Shown piece by piece: positions 54,832-62,190 of a stretch of 64,000 nucleotides of DNA; within the stretch, counting starts at the first letter, position 1; each line of letters opens with the position of its first letter. The stretch comes from Dehalococcoidia bacterium (GTDB taxonomy: Bacteria > Chloroflexota > Dehalococcoidia > UBA2979), in contig JAQWMB010000012.1 of the NCBI GenBank assembly GCA_029246995.1, forward strand, positions 1-64,000, in the 5' to 3' direction. The position numbers and the translations under genes were made by a program. The notes below the pieces were generated by a model. It did not search any database. It worked only from the letters and a program-made list of their open reading frames with translations, and was not told the origin of the DNA.

Positions 54832-56481
54832 CTACTTTTCAGCCATTTTTCTACCTTTTTCAATATTGACAAATTTTAGCAAAAAGATTCCAATTATCAT
54901 TAATATTAATAGTGACAGGATAGCGATTTTACTATCCCATTTGGAAGCAAATATAGCATAGCTGAGGGGTCCAATAATTGTAGCCGTTCTACCAATTAAA
55001 GCAAAGAATCCAAAAAATTCTGCACTTTCTTGTTTCGGTACCATGTAAGCAAAGATACTTCTTGCTAATGCTTGACTGCCTCCCATAAAAATTCCTAAAC
55101 AGCTACCTAAGATTAGCCATTGAATATCGATATTAATGCCAAAAGGAATCCATACGTTATTTCGAATAAAGTTTGACCACCAGCTTAGTTTGTATCTGTC
55201 TATATTCGAAGGATGCAATTCTCCGATTCTTTTTTCATTTATTGAGCCTGAAATTGCAATGCTAGCTTTATAATTGCTATTATTTATTTCGCGCAATAGG
55301 ACATTAATATCTGATTTAGATAGTTCTAAGTTTATGATCATTTTTTTATTTAGTAATGATTCTAATTTTTTTTGTTCGGCATCTGAAATGTTTTCAAATT
55401 CTTGGAGAGTAAAAGTGCCTATATTTGATTCTGTAATCTGAATATCAAATTCATTAAATTCTTGGGGAACCATTGGAGCAAACGATAATGCAAAAATAGT
55501 TAAAGCGATCCACCCCATTAAAGCAACAATAAGAGCTTTTTTTGCTGAAATTATGTCTGCTAATTTAGAAAAAAGTAATGCACCTGGAGCAGCAATAAAT
55601 TGGACAATTAAAATTGTTGCCATATTCGATAATAATGAAACACCTAATACGTCAGCACCAAATGCTCCTGCAACTGATAATACTGTAGCAATACCATCCG
55701 TAAAAAAGAAATATGCAATAAGATAAATGCCAAGCATTTTATAGCGGCTAATATTTTTAATAGTTTTTAAAACTTTTTTAAAAGATTCACTAATCATATT
55801 TTCATTGACTGTCTTATTGTTCTCACGAAATTCTGGTACTAATTTGAAGGTTAATATCGACCAACCGATCCACCAGAATCCAACAGATGCAATACAAGCA
55901 CGAGTTATAAGATCGAGTGAATCAGAATTAGTGTATGTAACAACAATAGCGAGGTGAATTAGTAAGAGTAAGCCTCCTCCTATGTATCCATATGCAAATC
56001 CACGTGCACTGACTTTATCAAGAAATTGAGGCGCAACAACATGAGGGAGCAATGCATTATAAAATGCCGTTCCTCCAATAAATCCTACATTTGCAGTCAC
56101 AAAACAACCCAGAAACCATGCCCAAGGATTAGAAAAATATGGCGCAAAGAACATAAGCATCGTCGCTATAGAACCTATGGCAGTATAAATGACAAGCATT
56201 TTCTTCTTTGTAGATGTTTTATCTGCCAATGCACCTAATATAGGACCGGTAAGCATTATAATTGCTGCAGACAATGCAATAGCAAGGCTCCACATAGAGC
56301 TTCCTGATAAATTTAACCCAAGAAAATTTACTGTGTCGCCGAATTTATCTTGAAATAGTGCAATGAAATAAATTGGGACGATTGCAACAATCGTTGTTGC
56401 AAATCCAGAATTTGCCCAATCATACATACACCAGCCATGAATAATCTTTTTTCGTTCTTTTGATAAATTTTGAAATTCCAT
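54832..56481 (-). CDS. MFS transporter of the Atg22/UMF1 family
   Basis: The N-terminal signature GWCMYDWANSGFATTIVAIVPIYF and GTAFYNALLPHVV match UMF1/Atg22 permeases. About twelve TM helices are predicted, with an insertion of about 100 residues between halves (QEFNEFDIQITES to ISGSINEKRIGEL), likely a soluble loop, which is unusual. In bacteria the substrate of this family is not known. Confidence 0.85.
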   Translation of the reverse strand: MEFQNLSKERKKIIHGWCMYDWANSGFATTIVAIVPIYFIALFQDKFGDTVNFLGLNLSGSSMWSLAIALSAAIIMLTGPILGALADKTSTKKKMLVIYTAIGSIATMLMFFAPYFSNPWAWFLGCFVTANVGFIGGTAFYNALLPHVVAPQFLDKVSARGFAYGYIGGGLLLLIHLAIVVTYTNSDSLDLITRACIASVGFWWIGWSILTFKLVPEFRENNKTVNENMISESFKKVLKTIKNISRYKMLGIYLIAYFFFTDGIATVLSVAGAFGADVLGVSLLSNMATILIVQFIAAPGALLFSKLADIISAKKALIVALMGWIALTIFALSFAPMVPQEFNEFDIQITESNIGTFTLQEFENISDAEQKKLESLLNKKMIINLELSKSDINVLLREINNSNYKASIAISGSINEKRIGELHPSNIDRYKLSWWSNFIRNNVWIPFGINIDIQWLILGSCLGIFMGGSQALARSIFAYMVPKQESAEFFGFFALIGRTATIIGPLSYAIFASKWDSKIAILSLLILMIIGIFLLKFVNIEKGRKMAEK

Positions 56482-56526
56482 TTTTTTTCTTTCTAGGTTG
56501 ATGCATTATTTGATACTATTTTTTTT

Positions 56527-57264
56527 ATGGAAATAGTTCTTATAGGTATCATATGTTTTTGCGGGGCATTTGTCCAAGCCTTAATTGGGTTTGGCTATGC
56601 AGTTTTTGTTACGCCATTAGTAGCAATTATTCTTGGACCTAAAATTGCAATTGCATTTTCTATTGTAACTAGCACGTTTGCATCGTATTTATTATTTTTT
56701 CAACGTGGGGCATATCATGAACTAAGAAATGTTAGTTTGCTAGCATTTACTGCAGTTATTGGGACACCAATCGGTATTTATTTCTTGTTGTACTTGAATG
56801 AAGATCTGATTAGATTTTTAATTTCAGTAGCAATCTTTATTAGTGCATTTGTTTCTTTAAGAAAAAAAAATAATGAACAACATGGTGAGAGTGTATTTTT
56901 TAAGACTATTGTCGGACTTTTATCGGGTATCATGAGGGGCACTGTCTCAATGGGTGGCCCACCTGTAGTTATTTATCAAAATTGGATTGGTGGTACTCCA
57001 GATATTATTAGAAACAGAATGTATGCATTTTTTGTATGGATAAGTCCTGTTGGGATTATATTGTTGTTGCCATCTGGATTAATTAATATTGATTTAGTTA
57101 AGTTGCTCCCTTTTTCCATACTATCTATTTTTTCGGGTATTTTTGTCGGTGCAAAATATCGTGTAAGAATTTCTACGAGCATCTTTCATTTTCTTTCCAT
57201 GTCTTTATTATTTTTTATAAGTGTTATTGGCATAATTAATAGTATATTAATTTGGGTAAATTAA
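56527..57264 (+). CDS. TauE/SafE-family sulfite/sulfonate-type permease
   Basis: The fold has seven or eight TM helices with the repeated GxxxP loops; typical blocks are CGAFVQALIGFGYAVFVTPLV and GLLSGIMRGTVSMGGPPVVIYQNW. TauE/SafE proteins export sulfite or sulfoacetate or import organosulfonates. The substrate here is unknown. It diverges from the MFS gene with a 45-bp gap. Confidence 0.87.
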   Translation: MEIVLIGIICFCGAFVQALIGFGYAVFVTPLVAIILGPKIAIAFSIVTSTFASYLLFFQRGAYHELRNVSLLAFTAVIGTPIGIYFLLYLNEDLIRFLISVAIFISAFVSLRKKNNEQHGESVFFKTIVGLLSGIMRGTVSMGGPPVVIYQNWIGGTPDIIRNRMYAFFVWISPVGIILLLPSGLINIDLVKLLPFSILSIFSGIFVGAKYRVRISTSIFHFLSMSLLFFISVIGIINSILIWVN

Positions 57265-57282
57265 TTTTTATTGGAGGATTAA

Positions 57283-57567
57283 ATGCATGCCTTAACTATA
57301 GAACAAATTAATGAAGGATTAGAGCAGTTATCCGATTGGGTTTATGAAGATAACAATATTGTCAAAAAAATTGAAACAATTGATTTTATTCAAGCTATTG
57401 GTGTAATAGTCAGAATTGCTTTAGAAGCAGAAAAAATGAATCATCATCCAACTATAGAAAATACTTATAATAAAATTATCATAAGACTGTCTACTCATGA
57501 CGCATCCGGTATTACTGAAAAAGATTTTGCTTTAGCAAAAAAAATTGATAATTTAGTATCTGAATAA
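57283..57567 (+). CDS. pterin-4a-carbinolamine dehydratase family protein
   Basis: The product has the PCD motif EKMNHHPTIENTYNKIIIRLSTHDASGITEKDFALA with the two active-site His and the distal His. Length 94 is normal. The RBS TGGAGG is 7 bases from ATG. The enzyme recycles hydroxylated tetrahydropterin; no aromatic hydroxylase is in the window, so a moonlighting or molybdopterin-related role is also possible. Confidence 0.9.
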   Translation: MHALTIEQINEGLEQLSDWVYEDNNIVKKIETIDFIQAIGVIVRIALEAEKMNHHPTIENTYNKIIIRLSTHDASGITEKDFALAKKIDNLVSE

Positions 57568-57591
57568 TTTATTAAAATTACTGGTAAGCTG

Positions 57592-58983
57592 ATGAGACAG
57601 TTAGATCTGAAAAAAAATTTAAATAATGTTGGTGATTGCATTATCTATATAATGAGTCGTGATCAACGTATTAATGATAATCATGCTTTACTTTATGCAC
57701 AAAAGCTTAGTCTTGAGAAAGCACTGCCTATTGTTATTTTATTTAATTTTACACCGAATGTTGGGGTGAGGGCACGTGAACATTATTCCTTTATGATAAA
57801 TGGACTTAAAGAAATTGAAAAAAAATGTGAGCGTAAAAAGATTTCTTTTGTACTTACAATTGGTGAACCCATTACGCAAATATCTTCAATGCTTAATAGA
57901 TTAAATCCTCAAGAGGTAATTTTTGATTTTAGTCCATTAAAGAATATACAAAAAACACAAAAGAAAATCGTCAACACCAATGAATGCTCATTTACGATTA
58001 TTGATACTCATAATATTATTCCAACATGGTTATTGTCTGACAAAGAAGAGTATGCTGCGCATACAATTAGAAGAAAAGTTCATAAACAACTAGCAAATTG
58101 GTTAATAGAACCAGAAAAGATTATGACTAATCCTTATCAATTAAAATGTAAAATACCAAAAAATAATTGGAGGAAAGTAGATATTTTAATCAATTCGATT
58201 AAATCAAATGGATCTAAAATCGAATATGTTGCTGGTGAACAAGCTGCTCAATTAGGATTAAAAAATTTTATATTATATCGACTTGATGCTTATGCCACCC
58301 AGCGAAACTTACCTACAAATAATGGTCAGAGCAATTTAAGTCCTTATTTACATTTTGGTCATCTTTCATCGCTTCGAATTACATTAAATATATTAAATTC
58401 AAGTCAAGAAAGCCCTTTGCTTTTTAAAGAAGGCAAATTACCTTCAATTGATGGTGAGCCTTCTAGGCAAGATAGCATCAATATATTTCTTGAAGAATTA
58501 ATTGTACGGAAAGAGTTGGCAGATAATTTTTGTTATTTCAATAATAGTTATGATTCATTAATAGGTGCTAAAAATTGGGCCCAAGAATCTTTAAGTAGAC
58601 ATAATAATGATGTGCGTGATTATAACTACGAACTTAAAGATTGGATCAATGCAAGTACTCATGATTTAGCATGGAATGCATCACAACAAGAATTGATGCG
58701 TACTGGTAAAATGCATGGTTACATGCGTATGTATTGGGCAAAAAAAATTCTCGAATGGTCTGAGACGCCAGAATTAGCTATTCAAACGGCTATTTTTTTG
58801 AATGATCATTATTCAATAGATGGCGGGGATCCAAATGGATATACAGGAATAATGTGGTCAATTGCTGGAGTACACGATCGACCGTGGTTTGAACGTAAAG
58901 TTTTTGGCAAAATTCGCTACATGAATTTAAATGGCCTTAAGCGTCGCTTTGATGTAGAAAAATATATCAATCAATGGAAATAA
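57592..58983 (+). CDS. class II CPD photolyase
   Basis: The enzyme repairs UV thymine dimers with blue light and FAD. Class II hallmarks are IYIMSRDQRINDNHALLYAQ at the start, NIIPTWLLSDKEEYAAHTIRRKV and the C-terminal DPNGYTGIMWSIAGVHDRPWFERKVFGKIRYMN. The last block differs strongly from class I photolyases and cryptochromes. It indicates exposure to sunlight. Length 463. tRNA-Lys follows on the other strand. Confidence 0.93.
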   Translation: MRQLDLKKNLNNVGDCIIYIMSRDQRINDNHALLYAQKLSLEKALPIVILFNFTPNVGVRAREHYSFMINGLKEIEKKCERKKISFVLTIGEPITQISSMLNRLNPQEVIFDFSPLKNIQKTQKKIVNTNECSFTIIDTHNIIPTWLLSDKEEYAAHTIRRKVHKQLANWLIEPEKIMTNPYQLKCKIPKNNWRKVDILINSIKSNGSKIEYVAGEQAAQLGLKNFILYRLDAYATQRNLPTNNGQSNLSPYLHFGHLSSLRITLNILNSSQESPLLFKEGKLPSIDGEPSRQDSINIFLEELIVRKELADNFCYFNNSYDSLIGAKNWAQESLSRHNNDVRDYNYELKDWINASTHDLAWNASQQELMRTGKMHGYMRMYWAKKILEWSETPELAIQTAIFLNDHYSIDGGDPNGYTGIMWSIAGVHDRPWFERKVFGKIRYMNLNGLKRRFDVEKYINQWK

Positions 58984-58994
58984 GACTAGAATAA

Positions 58995-59069
58995 TGGTGA
59001 GCCCGGGGAGAATCGAACTCCCGACCGAATGCTTAAAAGGCATCTGCTCTACCGCTGAGCTACGGGCCC
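58995..59069 (-). tRNA. tRNA-Lys(TTT)
   Basis: On the minus strand the acceptor stem GGGCCCG pairs with CGGGCTC (one G-U), the T-arm GGGAGTTCGATTCTCCC is complete and CCA is encoded. The anticodon loop CTTTTAA gives TTT. The 5' half (37 nt, to the anticodon loop) is repeated exactly at 62009-62045, marking this gene as a likely integration target. Confidence 0.96.
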
Positions 59070-59178
59070 AGATCTATGTTCCTGAAAAACAACAATACTG
59101 TCAACCGATAAATTTCTAATCTGTTAGCATTGTGAACTAGGGGAGTGTTTTTTCATTATTACTCTAGGAATTAATTGT
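59033..59178. repeat. direct repeat copy 1: tRNA-Lys 5' half plus upstream flank (possible att site)
   Basis: The 146-bp block runs from the anticodon loop of tRNA-Lys through its 5' end and 109 bp of upstream DNA. The first 59 bp are identical to the copy at 62009-62154, and the total shows about 11 mismatches by my hand alignment. The left boundary is exactly in the anticodon loop. Confidence 0.8.
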
Positions 59179-59360
59179 GTATACAGATAAATATTATGTA
59201 ATACCCACCAATAAACCCACCAAACTATAGAATAACGTGTTTTTCAACTTATACTGAGTTCTATGTAAAACCGTACGAATTAATACGAACTAACTAAAGC
59301 AAAACACCATCACAGCCGATGCGAGTAAAAATCATTGCTGTAACAACTGCAATTAATAAT
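59179..59360. other. non-coding left end of the putative island
   Basis: No gene is seen. It holds the 22-bp repeat ACCCACCAATAAACCCACCAAA (59203-59224) and an inverted pair of TACGAATTAA-type units (59274-59293). These match repeats elsewhere in the same 3-kb interval. Confidence 0.55.
59203..59224. repeat. 22-bp island repeat, left copy
   Basis: ACCCACCAATAAACCCACCAAA occurs here and again exactly at 61881-61902, same orientation. Each contains the 9-mer ACCCACCAA twice. It could be a recombinase arm site. Confidence 0.8.
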
Positions 59361-59591
59361 CTATGTTTTGCTTTCATTTTTTATAACTTTTTCATACAAG
59401 GTTTTAATTCCGAATATAAACCAAACTACTACAAAACCCCACCATAAAGCAAAAAACCAATCGTTTTTTGCAGTTCCATTCCACTCTAACCATTCAAATA
59501 CTATGCCTTCCATAAATAAATCAAAAGAAAGTAAAGCAAAGAATCCAAACACCCAAATTAAAAAAAATGAAAATGTTTTAATTCTCTTCAT
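59361..59591 (-). CDS. small multi-helix membrane protein in island
   Basis: The product has two Trp/Phe-rich hydrophobic helices (FFLIWVFGFFALLSF and FFALWWGFVVVWFIFGI) and a Lys-rich tail. Its ATG directly follows the stop of the zinc-ribbon protein gene (TAA ATG), so the two are coupled. No family is seen. The plus-strand frame over it in the track is a shadow. Confidence 0.55.
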   Translation of the reverse strand: MKRIKTFSFFLIWVFGFFALLSFDLFMEGIVFEWLEWNGTAKNDWFFALWWGFVVVWFIFGIKTLYEKVIKNESKT

Positions 59592-60014
59592 TTAAGTAGC
59601 TTCTTTGAAATAGTTGTCAACTTCAAGAGATCTTCTATCGAATTCAACCTCTGCAGCTCCTGCAACCTCTTCAAGTGGAGAACAAGCCATTTCTGTGCAA
59701 CCAAGCATACCATTTGAGCAGAAACAATTATTACAGTAGTTATTGCCAGCTCCTTTTCCTCGCCAATCATCTTCAACGATCTCACCATTAGTCAGCGTGC
59801 AGCTTTTGCCTAGAGACTCTTGCTGATAAAGAAAAAAACTAACTCCGACCACGGCTGCAATAACAACAATGCCAATTAATGTTGGTACTAATTTGCTTCT
59901 TTTTTTTGTTTGTTGTTCAGTAGCTGGGGTAAGTTGTGAGTCTTGCTTAGAGCCACACTTTGAACAAAATGTGCTTTTGCTATCAATAGGCGAGGAGCAT
60001 TTTTTGCAATTCAT
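59592..60014 (-). CDS. zinc-ribbon membrane protein with a pacifastin-like Cys domain
   Basis: An N-terminal zinc ribbon (CKKCSSPI and FCSKCGSK) is followed by one TM helix (VPTLIGIVVIAAVVGVSFFLY, about 43-63). The external part holds eight or so cysteines in the order C-x20-CNNCFC-SNG-MLG-CTEMAC, which matches the core of the pacifastin inhibitor motif (CNxCxCxxGxxxCTxxxC), except that the first spacing is longer than usual. It lies next to a HExxH lipoprotein gene. A role as an inhibitor or binding module is only inferred. Confidence 0.65.
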   Translation of the reverse strand: MNCKKCSSPIDSKSTFCSKCGSKQDSQLTPATEQQTKKRSKLVPTLIGIVVIAAVVGVSFFLYQQESLGKSCTLTNGEIVEDDWRGKGAGNNYCNNCFCSNGMLGCTEMACSPLEEVAGAAEVEFDRRSLEVDNYFKEAT

Positions 60015-60068
60015 AAATTATAGCCCTGAATTAATAATGTATTGTATACAATGTGATTATAGCATTAA

Positions 60069-60102
60069 TTAATTCGTATTAATTCGTACGTATTAATTCG
60101 TA
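60069..60102. repeat. TTAATTCGTA repeat cluster overlapping the metalloprotease stop codon
   Basis: Three TTAATTCGTA units lie at 60069, 60079 and 60093. The unit at 60093 supplies the stop codon and last residues (RTN) of the metalloprotease gene on the minus strand. Related pairs are at 61431, 61791 and, inverted, 59274. Confidence 0.8.
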
Positions 60103-61340
60103 CGATGTAAGTCAAAAAAGTCTACGTAGTTAGTAAATGGCCCTGGTTGTGGCTGCCAACCAGGAGGTGGGTCATCTTCCGGATCACCTGAACGTAAGAA
60201 TGCATTAAAATTATCATAAAACGTTTGAGTGTCCATGCCTGTGTGTTTTTCAATTGCACCCCAGAACCCTAATTCAAGATTGTAAAAATCTCTTGGAATA
60301 TCAATCCAAACTGTTTGCCAAGATGTCAACGATGCCAAATAAGGAGTAGCCATCATAAACGCTGGGCATTTATCGGCATCAGGAGCACGTTCAGTTTCAT
60401 ATCGTTCTGTCCATGGACCCATAGTGAAATCGGGGGTACAATCCCTGCCCCTACCCTCTGCAGGGCCTCCCATTATAGCTTGTCGTATTTCTTTGTAAAA
60501 CCAGGGGTGAGTTACATTGGCAATAGAAATATTACCAAGACCATCTTCCCAGGTTTGTCCATCAAAAAAAGAGATATCTTGCCAGTGTTGTCGTAACCAG
60601 GCATTTTGAAATGCAATAGCAGCACCTTCTACCCACCATGGTGGTGCATATATCGTTGTTTGTGGGTTATCTTGATCCCTTTGATAATCTAACCCTCTGT
60701 CCAATGAATGTGCTCGTTGATAATGATGAAAGTACTCATGGGCATAATGTAGTGCTAGTCTTGTTAGATTCTTCCATGGCTCATTTTGTAATTCCTCTTG
60801 GCTTGAATCACCATATTGATGCCCATACCAAGTCAGGTTTTTTAGGTCTTCCAAACAGATGCTAATTGGGTTTGTTGAAGCAGTACGACGTTGACCAGTA
60901 TTGCTCCCTGTCAAGCAATTACGTTGATCGTGTACATCTGCTACTGTTTTCAATCTACCATCTTTAAAATCCAAATCTTTCAATTTTTGAAATATCGGTT
61001 CATTGTCTTCATTTGAAAGGTCTTTGTTATAGACAACGTAAAAATAATTTGGATAGCTTCCAACTACTTGATTAATGTTTGTATGAACCTCATTAAAAAA
61101 TTGACGGTGTTCTTCAGGAAATCCTTTATGCGTAACCAGCTGTTGTTTAAATTCTTTACTTGGCACATTAAAATCAATACTGATTAATTTATCTAGTGCA
61201 GGTCCTCCCCATTGATAAGAGTCACTGTCTTGTTTCTTATCGGAAGATTGCTTTTGATCAGAAGAAGATTGATTATTTATTGAATCACCACCACAGCCTA
61301 TAATTACTATACAAAGAATTATAGAAATAACTTTTTTCAT
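60093..61340 (-). CDS. lipoprotein with HExxH metallopeptidase motif
   Basis: The lipobox is LCIVIIGC near residue 16, so the product is surface-anchored. A zinc-peptidase site is HYAHEYFHHYQRAH (about 213-226), with a possible third ligand Glu downstream in PPWWVEGAAIAFQNAW, as in gluzincin-like enzymes. The body has several Cys and Trp-rich segments. Its C-terminal residues fall in repeated DNA. The substrate is not known. It lies upstream of the zinc-ribbon/pacifastin-like pair on the same strand. Confidence 0.7.
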   Translation of the reverse strand: MKKVISIILCIVIIGCGGDSINNQSSSDQKQSSDKKQDSDSYQWGGPALDKLISIDFNVPSKEFKQQLVTHKGFPEEHRQFFNEVHTNINQVVGSYPNYFYVVYNKDLSNEDNEPIFQKLKDLDFKDGRLKTVADVHDQRNCLTGSNTGQRRTASTNPISICLEDLKNLTWYGHQYGDSSQEELQNEPWKNLTRLALHYAHEYFHHYQRAHSLDRGLDYQRDQDNPQTTIYAPPWWVEGAAIAFQNAWLRQHWQDISFFDGQTWEDGLGNISIANVTHPWFYKEIRQAIMGGPAEGRGRDCTPDFTMGPWTERYETERAPDADKCPAFMMATPYLASLTSWQTVWIDIPRDFYNLELGFWGAIEKHTGMDTQTFYDNFNAFLRSGDPEDDPPPGWQPQPGPFTNYVDFFDLHRTN

Positions 61341-61546
61341 TGATGATTCCTAACAATTACAATTACAATTACATTATAACTATAAACACAACAACATATA
61401 TCAACATAAGCAAGATATAGATAAAAACAATTAATTCGTATTAATTCGTACAGATGTAAGTCAAAAAGTCTACGAAGAATATTTAGCCAAGCACCGCAAT
61501 AAGTGACCACAGCCTTAATTTAATAAAATATTATTGGGCAAATTCA
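61341..61546. other. intergenic island segment with a decayed repeat
   Basis: No gene is seen. It contains TTAATTCGTA twice (61431-61450) followed by GATGTAAGTCAAAAAGTCTACG (61453-61474), nearly identical to the 3' end of the metalloprotease gene (60104-60126) but one A shorter. This looks like a remnant of a duplicated gene end. Confidence 0.5.
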
Positions 61547-61714
61547 TTATATTTCAAATGAAAATTTAACTGCACCAGTAAAACTTATAGCAAATAGCAC
61601 AAGAAGTAATACTAAAATAATTGTGCCAGTCTTGTTGTATGTGCGTCGTAATTTAATTGAAGCGTAAATCATCAAAGAGAGCAAACTAAAAAAGATTAAT
61701 TGGTTTATTAGCAT
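61547..61714 (-). CDS. small two-TM membrane protein in island
   Basis: The product has two hydrophobic helices (LIFFSLLSLMIYASI and GTIILVLLLVLFAISF). I place the start at MLINQLIFF, since a hairpin with a T-run (CGCAC..GTGCG-TTTTTT) lies just before it; the longer track frame would read through it. No SD is visible before this Met, so the gene is uncertain. Family unknown. Confidence 0.4.
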   Translation of the reverse strand: MLINQLIFFSLLSLMIYASIKLRRTYNKTGTIILVLLLVLFAISFTGAVKFSFEI

Positions 61715-61719
61715 AAAAA

Positions 61720-61741
61720 AACGCACCTGAAATAAGTGCGA
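61720..61741 (-). terminator. hairpin with T-run on minus strand just before a small ORF
   Basis: CGCAC-TTATTTCAG-GTGCG followed by TTTTTT, read on the minus strand, has the form of a terminator. It sits directly before the small two-TM ORF and could attenuate it or end an upstream transcript. The stem has only five GC-rich pairs. Confidence 0.4.
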
Positions 61742-61880
61742 TGATCTATTATAGCATGTTTTTAAAAGCATATTCAATATACAGCACTACTTAATTCGTA
61801 TTAATTCGTACGTTTCTGCATAAAAGCTGAAATAACCCTCCCAGCGTCTCCCAGCGTTAGGTATTTTATCCTCATGAAAA

Positions 61881-61902
61881 ACCCACCAATAAACCCACCA
61901 AA
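61881..61902. repeat. 22-bp island repeat, right copy
   Basis: Exact match to 59203-59224 in the same orientation, lying about 107 bp before direct repeat copy 2. Confidence 0.8.
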
Positions 61903-62008
61903 GATCAATATCAGTACATATTAAGGCATTACATAGAATATTAATAATATATCAATTAACAGATATAGAGAGTGTTATAAATTGTCTGGTATATTAGGTG
62001 GATTTGTA

Positions 62009-62154
62009 TTAAAAGGCATCTGCTCTACCGCTGAGCTACGGGCCCAGATCTATGTTCCTGAAAAACACCAATACTGTCAACCGATATATTCCTAATCTGT
62101 TAGCATTGTGCACTAGATAAGAGTTTTTTCATTATTATCATAGGAATTAATTGT
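62009..62154. repeat. direct repeat copy 2: partial tRNA-Lys 5' half plus flank
   Basis: The first 37 bp equal the 5' half of tRNA-Lys, with no 3' half beside it, so it is not a functional tRNA. The rest matches the upstream flank of tRNA-Lys at about 92% overall. Sequence before 62009 is unrelated to the tRNA. It marks the far side of the putative island. Confidence 0.8.
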
Positions 62155-62190
62155 TTTTTATCTGTATATATCGCTTACGAATAATATTAT

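Larger units (their letters stand above)
61778..62190. other. intergenic region with island right-end repeats
   Basis: No gene is seen in these 413 bp. It holds TTAATTCGTA twice (61791-61810), a tandem TCCCAGCG, the 22-bp repeat (61881-61902) and direct repeat copy 2 (62009-62154). The following lipoprotein gene starts at 62191 with no strong SD visible. Confidence 0.55.

Noticed and set aside
59368-59595. Plus-strand ORF opposite the small membrane protein
   Set aside because: The minus-strand frame has a TM pattern and a coupled ATG; the plus-strand frame has no RBS or motif.
62009-62045. A second tRNA-Lys gene
   Set aside because: Only the 5' half up to the anticodon loop is present; the sequence before it has no T-arm or acceptor 3' strand.
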